Assembly: GCA_947095585.1 (NCBI GenBank)
Contig: OX352763.1
Location: 37,188,010-37,252,009 of the forward strand
Direction of reading: 5' to 3'
Origin: Nephrocerus scutellatus
Taxonomy: Eukaryota; Arthropoda; Insecta; Diptera; Pipunculidae
Length of the DNA stretch: 64,000 nucleotides
The notes under the pieces are model-generated. The model saw only the letters and a program-made list of their open reading frames with translations. It ran no database searches and was not told the DNA's origin. How positions within the stretch are numbered: the stretch's first letter is position 1; the number at the start of each line of letters is the position of its first letter. Shown piece by piece: positions 52,830-63,289 of this stretch. The position numbers were made by a program, and so were the translations under genes.

Positions 52830-54790
52830 GCGGCTAAAGAAGGAATCTCTGAATTGGTTAGTACGTCCCAAGGTAGGCCTAATGGTAGACCCGTGGGCTC
52901 GAGTTAAGGTGCGGGTATTACGGATGAGTTCGAGAATGGGCAGGATGCATCTGGATATTTGTTTTCAACACCGCTTGTGGAAAAACCGATTCTTTTCGCG
53001 ATATTTACGTCCCCAATAAGTTTTAACGCGCGGTTCTGAATTCTGTCTAGTAGATGCAATGAGGTCTTGGGGTTACCTGCCCAGACCATACAGTTGTATT
53101 CAAATTTAGGGCGAATATCTACCTTGTAAATAGTAGCCAGATCTGAAGGAGTAAGCGTGAAATCATATGAAAAGCTAAGAGTGCTGTCGCGGATAGGAGA
53201 CCATTAACGAAAATCAGAAAGAGTGTCGGAGACAAAACAGAACCTTGAGGAACACCGGAGTTTATGCGGTGAACATTGGATTTGAATAAGTCCAATACGA
53301 CCTGGATTGAACGGTCAAAAAGGTAGTTACTAGTCATTTTCGACAAAAGAGCTTGATGCCAGACTGTGTCAAATGCCTTTGGTAATATCGACTGAAACAA
53401 CTTTACTTTCACCAAATTCGTGTAAAGTCTGGTTCCACTTTTTAGATCACCTGTAGAATGTTGCATTCGAAAACCGTACTGCCGGTCACTACGGATTTCC
53501 AGAGAGTCAAAGTATGTATTTCATAAGCTTACGATTGATCTGCGTTTCCATGACTTTAGAAAATATGGATGTTAGCGCAATGGTCGGTACGAGAAAAGAG
53601 ATGACGTTTCGTTTTTTAGGAACAGGCTTCCTTGTGACGAATCCAGAGGAATAATAGAAATGGAAAAGTCTCTCCTTTTCCTCTTCAAAACTATAGCGGG
53701 AATTCCATCAGGCCCAGCAGATTTATAAATGTTATGATCATTTATACTCTAGCCACTTGACATGGACGACAGTAAGTCTGTCCCATAGAGGATTCAACTC
53801 TCTTGCAAGTACAGGCGACGACATCGCCCTATCTGGTAGCGTAGAGCTAGCTGCGAAATGTGAAGCAAGAGCTGCAACGATTAGCCTTGTCTATAGAGCT
53901 GACAGTTGGAATGTCATTGTGAGTGAATGAGCATTGGAATTGAAGACGAGGCAGAATTTTTAATTCGTTTCACAAATGACCAAAAAATTTTACTTCCTTT
54001 GGGACATTGAAGTATTTTTTGTCTCGGTTTTTGGTCATAGCCAAATTTCGCTCGTTTAAGGTAGGCATTGCAATCATTTCTGAGTCGTCGAAATTTGGTT
54101 CGGTTTTCTATAGTGGGTTTTTTTATATCCGATAGCACTCCTAGTAGCCTCTTTGCAGCTTCAATCATACCAAGAATTTTCCTTCGGTTTGATAAACTTT
54201 GTGCTGGAAGGGATACCCTCGAAGATCATGTTAGTGATCGTATCAGAAGTGGCATCCACACCACTATTGGCGTTAAGTGGCCAGCTTCTGAAGAAATTAT
54301 TGAGGCCATCCCAATCTGCTTTCTCGTGTAGCCATACTTTTCTTCTAGGAGTTCTCTCTTTGACTGTGTTGTTTGACAACAAGAAATTAGCTGATACTAG
54401 ATACTACACAATGGTCTGAAGAGTCTCGAGATGATAGTGCACGGACGGTGTATTTGTTAGGAAGAGAGGTAAGAAACAAGTCAATAGTATTAGCCTTAGG
54501 ACTTACAATCTCTGGAATACGTACTAATCACAAGCTGAGTGAGATTTTTAAAATCAGAAAAATAATTCAACATCCTTTCTTTATGGTGTTGTTAAGCCTG
54601 GTTGGCAAAGCCAACTAGAATTGTGTATATTGAAATCACCCGTAATGACGATTATAGAAAATTAATCAAGCGACAACATTTTAGTTATTGAGTCAAACAG
54701 TGCATCTTACTCACTACAAGTTGAGACAATGTCTAAATTAGGGTGATGAATTTCATGCTTACGCACTTTGACATTGAGTCAAATGAAATT
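52830..54790 (-). mobile_element. Degenerate CR1/Jockey-like LINE, minus strand
   Basis: From high to low coordinates: VITGDFNIHNSSWL (endonuclease, ~54600-54650), a LHEKADWDGLNNFF segment (~54260-54330), RRLRNDCNAYLKRAKF then RQKILQCPKGSKIFWSFVKRIKN (~53950-54090), KAFDTVWH (~53360), GVPQGSVLSPTLFLIFVN (~53230), and near the 3' end MVWAGNPKTSL..LDRIQNRALKLIGD (~53030-53090). Frameshifts split it everywhere. The linker is nearly the same as in the plus-strand relic at 1920-3600, so both are one subfamily. Confidence 0.8.
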
Positions 54791-54847
54791 AAATTCCAAG
54801 TTGTAACAATGATTGAACTGTGTTTGTGGCTAGCCCACTAATGCCTC

Positions 54848-55192
54848 TTTCGATTTGCATGGTAGAGTTAAGATTTCTCTCTCGTGGTTTCGGTTGAACG
54901 TTCTATTTGAAAACTGTACCCGGGGTACGGTTTGTTTATGTGTTTTATTTGCAAGGTTTTGTAATTGACACCGTAACTTTGCTACCTGTCGGCAATCGAC
55001 GGGTAAGGTTTCGTTTACTCAGCAAGATGGCGGTGACAGAGCAAGCAGACTAATTTCTCAGTTAGTTTGTTTTTGACACTTTTGTTGGTTTGGATTTGGC
55101 GTTCTATTTTCGAAACAATCACCACAAAAATTCTGGTACTTTGACAGCTTACCCGTGGATTGGGTTTCGGGTACGATTTGAGCAAATCGAAA
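54848..55192. mobile_element. TIR element, copy 2 (345 bp)
   Basis: The left end TTTCGATTTGC and the right end GCAAATCGAAA are inverted repeats. It shares with copy 1 (49563-49894) GGTAGAGTTA, TTTCTCTCTCGTGGTTT, TTTTATTTGCAAGGTTTTGTAA, TGTCGGCAATCGACGGGTA, AAGATGGCG and AGCTTACCCGTGGAT, in the same order and orientation. Diverged by substitutions and small indels. Confidence 0.75.
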
Positions 55193-55462
55193 TCATTAAA
55201 TGGGTAATAAATAATAAATAAATAATAATAATAACAATTCTTTTTTTTTTTACATTGTATTTTTTGGTTAAATCGTCAAATTATGTTTTTTAGGTGGGGC
55301 CTATATCACAGTTTAACCCAATTGAAACGTCTTCTCTACACTACCAGGGCGAAGGAGGAACACAACAACAAATATATGTAATCTTTCTGCATAGCAACAT
55401 ACACTGACAACTGACTGACGCAATCGAATTGGTATCAAGAGAACAAAACAAAATCACAACAC
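55193..55462. other. Non-coding, first intron of cyclin D
   Basis: Lies downstream of the cyclin D splice donor on the minus strand. AATA-rich repeats near 55205-55235; no other feature seen. Confidence 0.6.
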
Positions 55463-55468
55463 ACTCAC
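55463..55468 (-). promoter_or_regulatory. Splice donor of cyclin D exon
   Basis: GTGAGT follows GAG (Glu) at 55469-55471, leaving phase 0. This is a near-consensus donor, and in the cyclin D family the next residue is the Val of the WMLEV word, so the break is inside a conserved motif. Confidence 0.85.
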
Positions 55469-56080
55469 CTCCATCATCCATTCGGCGACAATTTTCCTCA
55501 TTGGCGGGGTAATATCCTTTTGTACCGTTTTAAAATATGTGCAAATGGTGGGATGTTTCTCTTCAGCTTTGAGAGCATTCTCCAATATGCGATCGGTGAG
55601 AAAAGTTGGATCTTCGACAGCTGTGTTCACATGGTCCAAGCTGCGATTGATCAGGTTGTTTGTGTAAATCGTATTGTTGGTAGTCTGACTATGATGATTG
55701 TGGGCCGTTGTCGTCGAGTGCGAATGTAGTGCTGTAGCTGCCACTGTTGCTGCTGTTGTTGCCCTAACGAGTGCGGTGGCCGTTACATTTGAATATACAT
55801 CACCGGTGCTGCTGTTGTTTACATAATGCTGTTGTTGTGGTGGTAGTTGCTGTTGCTGCTGCGCATGTAGATGATTATTATTATTATGATGATGATGATG
55901 GTGATGATGGTGGTGGTGGTGCTGCGGCTGCTGCTGCAGAAGATGATGCTGATGACCTTTTTTGCCGTTGCACTGTTGTTGCTCTAATACAATTGTCGCG
56001 GTGGCCGAAGCGTTGCTGTTTGACAATAAATCACTTTCATAATCGTTTATTACAATATTTTCTGTGCACAACAGGTCCAT
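55469..56080 (-). CDS. CycD: Cyclin D, first coding exon
   Basis: 204 codons from ATG at 56080 (A at -3, G at +4) to a splice donor: GAG followed by GTGAGT, intron starting at 55468. D-type cyclins activate Cdk4/6 and, through LxCxE, bind Rb-family proteins; they act in the nucleus at G1. Residues 3-7 read LLCTE, an LxCxE motif. Gln, His and Asn runs follow (~residues 40-90). The last ~50 residues, LTDRILENALKAEEKHPTI, then YFKTVQKDITPPMRKIVAEWMME, are the start of the cyclin box and match vertebrate cyclin D (RVLRAMLKAEE ... VQKEVLPSMRKIVATWMLEV). The rest of the box must be on later exons, not found in this window. The frame continues upstream of the ATG but only by non-ATG codons. Confidence 0.9.
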
Positions 56081-58225
56081 GATGATGGATGATCGGGTGG
56101 TGGCAGCAACAACAACAAGCAATTTTGTTTATATATAGACGACTTGCAACTTCTTCTTTTTTTTCAATAATGTGCACTGTTGATGGATGCGAACTTGACC
56201 TTATTCTGTAGCCGGGTAAAATAACAACAACCGATGGAGATTCACTAAAATCTGCACATAAAGTTCAAAATTAATAAAAATTGCAACAGGGTGATTCAAA
56301 TGCACCTCTCTCTCACACTCTAAGACTCTCTGACTTTTTTCACAGCAAACAATAACGGTTTTTGAGTTTTAAAAATTCTCTCTCGAAAAAGTCGATTGGA
56401 ATTTTCTTTTTATTGACTCCTGATTTTTTTTCAAATACAAAATACTCCCGTTGTTACAAACACTCAGCCCAACTGGGTTTTTTATTTACAATTTGGTTTC
56501 CAAATTTATTTCGCTTTCAACACGACACACGATCAGATTTTCACACAATGGATGCCGGGCATGCGCAACTTGAGACCAGCAGCAACTGAAAAATTATTTC
56601 CACCTTAGCAAATTTAATATTTGGCTAAAATCTGATTTTTTTCTGCTCACGACCAGCCACGTTAGGAGGTAATGAATGATAACCGAAAATTTTCTTACAC
56701 AACTTTAAGTTTTTGCCAAATCAAGAAACCAAAAATCTAATCTACTTCGCGTGACAACGAGAAATTGCGAGAAGAAAAAAAAACTGTCACCTTTTCTATT
56801 CTAGATGACGATGACCGAATTTAATAACCAAAAAAAGAAAGAAATAAAAAAAACCACACAAAACGGAACAAAAAATTCATTGGATTCGTCAACACGTTGC
56901 TGTATAATGATGTGATTTGGTGTGCGGTATGGCCGTGGCGGTCTGGCTATTTGCTGCTGCTACTACTTTTGCCATCAAATTTTTAGTCGTTGTGGTCTCA
57001 AAGATTCTTCGGTCATTCAATTTCTCGATGCTTCGTAAATTTCCTGTACCCGTGCCGTGTGTGCGAACTGATTGCTCTTGCTAGTTGCCGAATGCCGCTA
57101 ACATGTACCGCGTCTCGTCGTAGTTGAACAGAAACAGAAACAAAAGTCGTAACTCGTAATAGGTAGTTGGAAACAGCTGCTGCTGTCGCAACTTCTACAC
57201 CAGTTTCAAATTCCTGCAATATGCTTGGGCTCGCTCCTTCTAGTAGTCCCGGCCATGATCCGTTCTGTTCCCCAATGTTTCAATTATCAAGTCAGCTGTC
57301 ACTAAAGGAGGCACCACAGCACAGGCTCAACACGCAATTCAGCGATTCAGTTAATATTCTCTTTGATTTTTTGTCGCCGTCACTACAATTCTCTCAAACT
57401 ACAGCACTATTGCTTAATCAGCAACACATCAGATAAGGACAAAGAGAGTTCCAGACTAGTTTTTCTTTTCTGTTGGACTTTTCCCCCTTGTAGACAAAGA
57501 TGCATGTATATCCGATAATGTTTGTTGTTGTTTTATTTCGCTCTTTTACTGTGAACGTAAACGGTGCGACCGTCTGGCAAAGCCAGCTGATCTTTGTTTT
57601 TGTCCGCTAAATCGTATTTAACCAATGGACAGGCATTGAATATGCAAACATATATACAATGTATGTAAAAAGTGTATTCGCAGTTATTTGCCGTTGATGA
57701 CGAAACCAGGCGAAAATGAAATGTGGAAAGATGAGGAACTAGAAATTCGTGTTTTGTCGTTAATGTTCACGAGTGCTCACCGGCGTTGCCGTTCGAAATA
57801 AAATCATGCCATGTTAAAAAGTTTTAGATTCTAATGTGCCATAGTGTATTAAAATATAAAAGAACATATCTAGTTTTTCTTTACTTTTTCAGAAGAAAAA
57901 AACAACTTATAAATATTTAAATTTTCGAGGTCGAAATCGAGAATACACAATGTGCAAAGTTTGAAAAAAATTGAGTTAATTTTTTAAAAAAAATTGGCAA
58001 ATATACGGTATAGTGATTAATGGGATTTTGATTATCTGCCACGCCTCTACTTCTCACAGCCTAAATCAGCTAACGGCACTTGATGGCGTCAACCCCTTTA
58101 GGAGGGAGGGGCTTCCAACATTTTGAGGTTTTTTTTTGGAAGAATTCATTTTCTTAGTGGTTTAATGGGTGTTAGGGGGTTAATTGGTATCATATAAAAG
58201 GTAATAAAAATACATTCCATCTTAT
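56081..58225 (-). other. Upstream and probable 5' UTR/promoter of cyclin D
   Basis: Non-coding. Directly upstream of the exon lies a CAA/AAC-rich stretch (56104-56120). Further out, there are CTCTCTCACACTC words near 56305-56330 and AT-rich DNA. I could not place a transcription start or core promoter. ORFs at 57013-57436 overlap on opposite strands and have no domain. Confidence 0.4.
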
Positions 58226-58742
58226 AAAAAAAACAACCCATAAAAATTAAAATTTTTCTTGTAAATTCTCTAATCGGGGATACACACACACACACACTGC
58301 GAGCTCGTTTTGTGGCAAAATCATTCACCAAATGACGCAGCGGCAGCGAACAGCGCTGTTCACAAAGCACAGAGCTCAGACTTTGCCGTGATCTGATGCG
58401 ATATAGCGATATTTAAAAATTGTATATTGGGGTCCCCAAGGGGCCGATCGCTCCAAAAGTGTACAAAAAGTGTTTTCCATCGAAGACACACATGTGTACA
58501 AAATTTAAAGAAAATCGGGTAAATTTTGTAAAATATTTGTATGGGAACCCCCGACCCCGCGGCCCGAGCGGCCTTAAATTTTAATAGAAAGTGTTGTCTT
58601 GGGAGATATACATGTGTGCAAAATTTCAATAAAATCGGGCTGTAGGAAGTGGGTTAAAAATTGATCACAAAATTTGGCCAGCCAGCCAGCCAGTCAGCCA
58701 GCCAGCCAGCCACGGGCAAGTGAAGTTAATATAGAGAATTTA
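58226..58742 (+). repeat. TIR repeat, copy b (517 bp)
   Basis: AAATTCTCTA (58263-58272) and TAGAGAATTT (58732-58741) are inverted repeats near the ends. Inside: an (AC)n patch, a GC-rich hairpin-like part (CGCAGCGGCAGCGAACAGCGCTG), then two ~120-bp units each with CATCGAAGACACACATGTGTACAAAATTT-type words and ACACATGTGT-like palindromes, then (GCCA)n and GGGCAAGTGAAGTTAATATAGAGAATTT. Copy d at 62771-63289 is its near-identical reverse complement. Confidence 0.85.
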
Positions 58743-59725
58743 AAAATTGGGTTCAATCCAACTACCTTTGACAAAGTAAGAGCCAAAAAACTGACTTTCT
58801 CATAAAAGTTAAGTTAGAGTGAGTGGGCCTAAATATTGGTATCATATGATAAGTGAAACTTAGTTATACACAGTCGAACGATTTTTGTGGGCGTGACCTA
58901 ATTTTAACGGAAGATTGATCATGTTGTATTTGGTTTATGTGATATTACATATAATAATTGAGTCATATATCATATGATTGAGTTTTTTCATACATAATTA
59001 CATGATATGCCATGATGCAGCTTTTTAAAAAGAAAAACACATATCTAAATATAATTTAATTGAGCGCACTGGGTCCATAATTTTCAAAAACGCCTTTTAA
59101 ATGGACAAAATCCTTTCTAAATATAAATCAATTAAAAAAAAATAAATTAATTGATCGCACAGTAGCTTATAGTGTGCCCATACTATTTAAGCAAGCTTTA
59201 AAAGGAAGAATTCATTTGTAAACATAAAACAATTGAGCGAGGGAAATCATATCATCAGTTATTTTTTATGAAATCATTTGTAAGGAGTATAAATTGATCC
59301 GCATTCCATGATAATTGGGACACACCCATAAGATAGTATTGCTGTGTGGGAAAAACTTTCAGCTTTCATTTGGCATCAACATGAGGATCGCCCACAATCA
59401 AACACGCCCACTGTTGAACTTTTACGGTAAAATTAGTTTTTTGACTCTAAATATTCTGAGGTAGGTTTGATTGCCGAATTATTTATAAATGGACGGTATT
59501 TATATTATCCTTCATATGATACCAATAAACCCCCAAACCTCCTTCAAACCACTGAAAAAAAAAATGTTTTCAAAAAAAAAAAAAATCAAAACTTTGAAAG
59601 CTCCTACCTCATAAGGGAGGCGTTACCGCAAACAAGATGGTGGTTTTCGAGGTCAGCTCAATAAGGTCTTTCAGAAGAGGGTGTCTCAAAGCCCTAACCC
59701 CTTAATAGCTATACCGTAGTTTAGC
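58743..59725. other. Non-coding, no recognised feature
   Basis: AT-rich sequence with several CATATGAT words around 58840-58985. No ORF or repeat unit I can name. Confidence 0.45.
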
Positions 59726-59729
59726 CAAA

Positions 59730-61215
59730 AAATTACATGGGAGAACCAAGCCCCTGGGGACCGATCGCTTTCAAATTTATACAGGAAGTCTAGTTAGTCA
59801 TCGAAGATATATGAGGGCGGGTTAATAAGTCCGTGACTTTTTTAATAAACAGCTTTTTGGATAAAAAATCATATTATTTCACTACATAGTCTCCTTTGAG
59901 CTCTATACACTTTGTCCAACGTTTCTCCAATTTTTTTATCCCTTCCAAAAAATAAGATTTGTCGAGCTCATCAAAATAGGTATTTGTTTGTGAGATGATT
60001 TCATCGTTGGAGTCAAATCTCTTCCCGCCGAGCCATTTCATTAGGTTTGGAAACAAGAAATAGTCACTCGGGGCAAAATCCCGGGAATAGGGCGAATGAG
60101 GGAGCAATTCGTAGCTCAATTTGAGGATCTTTACCATGGTGACTACACACCTGTACACCTGTGCATTGTCTTGATGGAACATTACTATTTTCGCCAAATG
60201 TGGTCGTTTTTTCAATATCGATTGTGTCCAAAAGCTATGAATAATATTTGCCGGTGATCGTTTTACCCTTTTCAAGTCAATCGATGTGAATGACACTGCG
60301 TGCATTCTGTTGGCTGTTGGCCGACAGCCCTACCATGGCATTCTTTCGTGCAGGTTCACCCGGTTAAACTCACTGTCTTGATTGTTCCTTTGTCTCTAGT
60401 GTGTTGTGATGGATCCACGATTTGTCCACGAATACGAAACGGCATAAAAACTCGTTTGGATTGCGGCTGAACATCGTCAAACACTCCGTTGAAGTGGTCG
60501 CACCCGAAATTCACTTTTTTTCATTTTCGTTAAAATTCACGAGGTTGTCTGCTTTCAATGGCTGTCAAACACAAACTAAATGACGCAGCTTGTTTGAATT
60601 TTGACAGGAGTAAAGTGACAGATGCCCTGTCACTCCAAACTTTTTACAAAAAGTAATTTCCGTCGAAGATATAAATGTGTATAAAATTTGAAAAAAAATC
60701 GAGTAAATTTTTTAAAAAATTGGGTGCCCGCGGCCCGAACACTTCCAAATTAAGAAAATTGGGTAAATTTTTTAAATAATTGGTTGGGAACTCCCCGACC
60801 CCCGAACCCGATCCCTTCAAAATTTTTAAAACAAGTGTTGTTCATCGGAGATACACATGTGTAAAATTTTTTTGGAAAATTGGGTAAATTTTTTAAATAA
60901 TTGGTGGGGAACTCCCCGACGCCCGCACCCGATCCCTTCTAAATTTTTAAAAGAAGTATTGTCCATCGGAGATACACATGTGTAACAAATTTTAATATGA
61001 TGGGGCTAATTATGAAAAAATTATATGGGAGCCCCTCGGCCTTTGGGCCACTTCTAAATGTTTACAAAAAGTGTAAATTTTAATAACAAGTGTTGTCACC
61101 GGAAATACACAAGTGTGCAAAATTTCAATAAAATCGGGCTTTGGGAAGTCGGTTATAAATTGATCGCAAGATTCCACTACAAACAAACAGATCCATGGGC
61201 ACGTGAAGTAAATAT
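59730..61215 (+). repeat. TIR repeat, copy c, split by a mariner
   Basis: 59730-59813 and 60625-61215 carry the same ~120-bp units as copy b: GGGAACTCCCCGACCC...CCCGATC.CTTC.AAATTTT..AA.AAGT.TTG.CATCGGAGATACACATGTGT..., at least four of them, ending with GAAGTAAATATAGAGAATTTAAAAAT. The intervening block is a minus-strand mariner-like element. Units are less alike than b and d, so this copy is older. Confidence 0.7.
59814..60620 (-). mobile_element. Mariner-like element, degenerate
   Basis: The open part 59874-60305 (143 codons, minus) holds the C-terminal half of a mariner transposase: FHQDNAQVY (second catalytic Asp), YELLPHSPYSRDFAPSDYFLF (third catalytic Asp) and KRWTKCIELKGDYV. Upstream (~60390-60460) a shifted frame gives VDKSWIHHNTLETKEQS, the first catalytic Asp block, with the usual Glu after Asp changed to Lys. 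Stops and a frameshift separate them. The left end GGCGGGTTAATAAGTCCGTGAC may be a TIR. Different from the TAACGGGTGT family elsewhere in the window. Confidence 0.8.
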
Positions 61216-61610
61216 AGAGAATTTAAAAATAGAGTTCAGTTCGTTCGTAACACAAAAAAATTTAATTTTTTCCAACAAAAATTTAATAAAAGGTCTTTTA
61301 AAAATTCTTGAATATACAAGTGTGCCCCAGCCCGTTATACGAAAAATGGGTGCTTTATAAACCTGGATTTCGAGTGTTTTTAAATGATGTCATCATTTGA
61401 CTTGTTAAGCTACGAGAAAAAATTGTAAATTACATTACCAACATTGAGTACGTAGTCAAAGTTGTTTATTGTTGTCATGTACTCAATGGAGTCAATAAAC
61501 GTCGAATTATTTTATTTCAATAGTCTTTTTAATTTCAAATTAAATTAAGTTAAGATCATTCTGAATACTTAAAATTTTTAAACAATTTTTATTACGGTTT
61601 ACAGTAGACG
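61216..61610. other. Non-coding, no recognised feature
   Basis: AT-rich; a TTGAGTACGTAGTCAAAG and GTACTCAATGGAGTCAATAA pair (61443-61500) forms a partial inverted repeat. Nothing else recognised. Confidence 0.4.
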
Positions 61611-61615
61611 GTAAA

Positions 61616-61660
61616 TCTATATATAAAAAAGTGAAACTCTGTATGCACAGCTAGTAGTGA
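61616..61660 (+). mobile_element. Minimal Helentron-like relic
   Basis: CTATATATAAAAAAGTGAAACTCTGTATG is directly followed by CACAGCTAGTAG. It looks like the left end and the right end of the family at 46960-47343 with the middle deleted. Very short, so weakly supported. Confidence 0.35.
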
Positions 61661-62770
61661 ACAATATTAACGTAAGAAATAGAAATGACTGGAAGAAAAT
61701 TGTCTGGATATTAGAAAGAAGGAAAATATAAGCCACTTAATGAAACGAATACACTTAAATTAAAGCCCGTTGACGTCATATACGAAATTTGCAATGTGAT
61801 TTCATTACAATACAAAACCGCCTTATGACTCACAGTTTATGAATTATGAATTATTATTAGTATTTCAATTAATTGATGTATGTTGGTTAAAGATCAAAGA
61901 GTAATAAAATTTATTTTGAATGTTATAAATTGAATAAGGAAGTTTTAAAAAACAGAAAATCCGTTTTTTTTTTGTTTTCTTTTCAACGTAGTCAATGATG
62001 TAGTTAACAGGATAGTTAATTAAAAAAAAACTAATAACGTGGTTCTTACGAGTAATTAAAAACGTTTGTTTTTAATGTAGTTTATTATGTTTTTAACTAA
62101 TTTGCAAGTCTGCCTATAAACTTCCCTCACCTGCCAATAATTTCATTGAAAATTTGATAAAAATTTATTTGTAAACGTGTCTTTTGTAGGATTAATATGA
62201 TTGACTCACTTAAAAATATCAGTTTTTATATTTCACTTCGAAACTATTTAAGATGAAACAAAAAGGAAATTTATAAGTGAAAATACCTCCTATGATCTCT
62301 GAAAGTTTCATAAAAATCCATATAGCCGTCTCGGAGCGTATTGTGGACCAACATTCAACAAAAATTCTAAAAAAAATATTTTATGCTTATATATCATATC
62401 ATGTTAATAGTATATTCCCTTTATTTATTGATATTAATTTTTTAAAATCACAAACAGAAAGTTTAATAATTTTATTCAATAGTATCATTATATATACATC
62501 AGGTTATTTTAAGTTCCGTTAAGAATCTTTTAAAAAACCATTTAAATGGCAAAAAAAATTATTTTCAATTTTACAGCATGATTTTGAGTAACACTACTTG
62601 GCATCCTCACATTTTTCTTCTAAGAGACTAGTGTGCTATTGCTGTCCAGTTTTTAATAGGAGTTTAAGACCCGAGTCAAAAGACAACCTGCGTGTTAAGA
62701 CCATTCTTTTAAAATTTGTCTTGCTTATATCGGTTTTTTTCCTTTAAAATCTAGCGCAGATCGTTTTTTT
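61661..62770. other. Non-coding, no recognised gene
   Basis: Strongly AT-rich. The 81-codon frame at 62277-62522 is hydrophobic and Ile/Lys-rich, as chance ORFs in AT-rich DNA often are. No element ends seen. Confidence 0.5.
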
Positions 62771-63289
62771 AAATTCTCTATAATAACTTTACTTGCCCGC
62801 CTGTGTGTTTGTGGGCTTGTGGATTTGTGTGTCATGGAATCTTGCTATCAATTTTTAACCCACTTCCTACAGCCCGATTTTATTGAAATTTGGCACACAT
62901 GTATATCTCCCATGACAACACTTTCTATTAAAATTTGAGGCCCCTTGGGCCGCGGGGTCGGGTGGCTCCCATACAAATATTTTACAAAATTTACCCGATT
63001 TTCTTTAAATTTTGTACACATGTGTGTCTTCGATGGAAAACACTTTTTGTACACTTTTGGAGCGATCGGCCCCTTGGGGACCCCAATATACAATTTTTAA
63101 ATATCGCTATATTGCATCAGATCACGGCAAAGTATGAGCTCTGTGCTTTGTGAGCAGCGCTGTTCGCTGCCGCTGCGGCATTTGGTGGATGATTTTGCCA
63201 CAAAACGAGCACGCAGTGTGTGTGTGTGTGTATCCCCGATTAGAGAATTTACAAGAAAAATTTTAATTTTTACGGGTTGTTTTTTTTTT
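62771..63289 (-). repeat. TIR repeat, copy d (519 bp), inverted to copy b
   Basis: The reverse complement reads like copy b (58226-58742) from AAACAACCCGTAAAAATT to TTATAGAGAATTT, with only scattered differences over most of the length; the (GCCA)n part is replaced by an unrelated ACACAAATCC-type stretch. The two are ~4 kb apart. Confidence 0.85.

Noticed and set aside
55771..56082. Plus-strand ORF over the cyclin D exon
   Set aside because: It is the complement of the Gln/His/Asn runs (poly-Val/Ala/Asp), a shadow of the real exon.
56081..56122. Extension of the cyclin D start upstream of the ATG at 56080
   Set aside because: The extra 14 codons begin with TTG; the first true ATG is 56080, with good context, and places LLCTE at the start as in other D cyclins.
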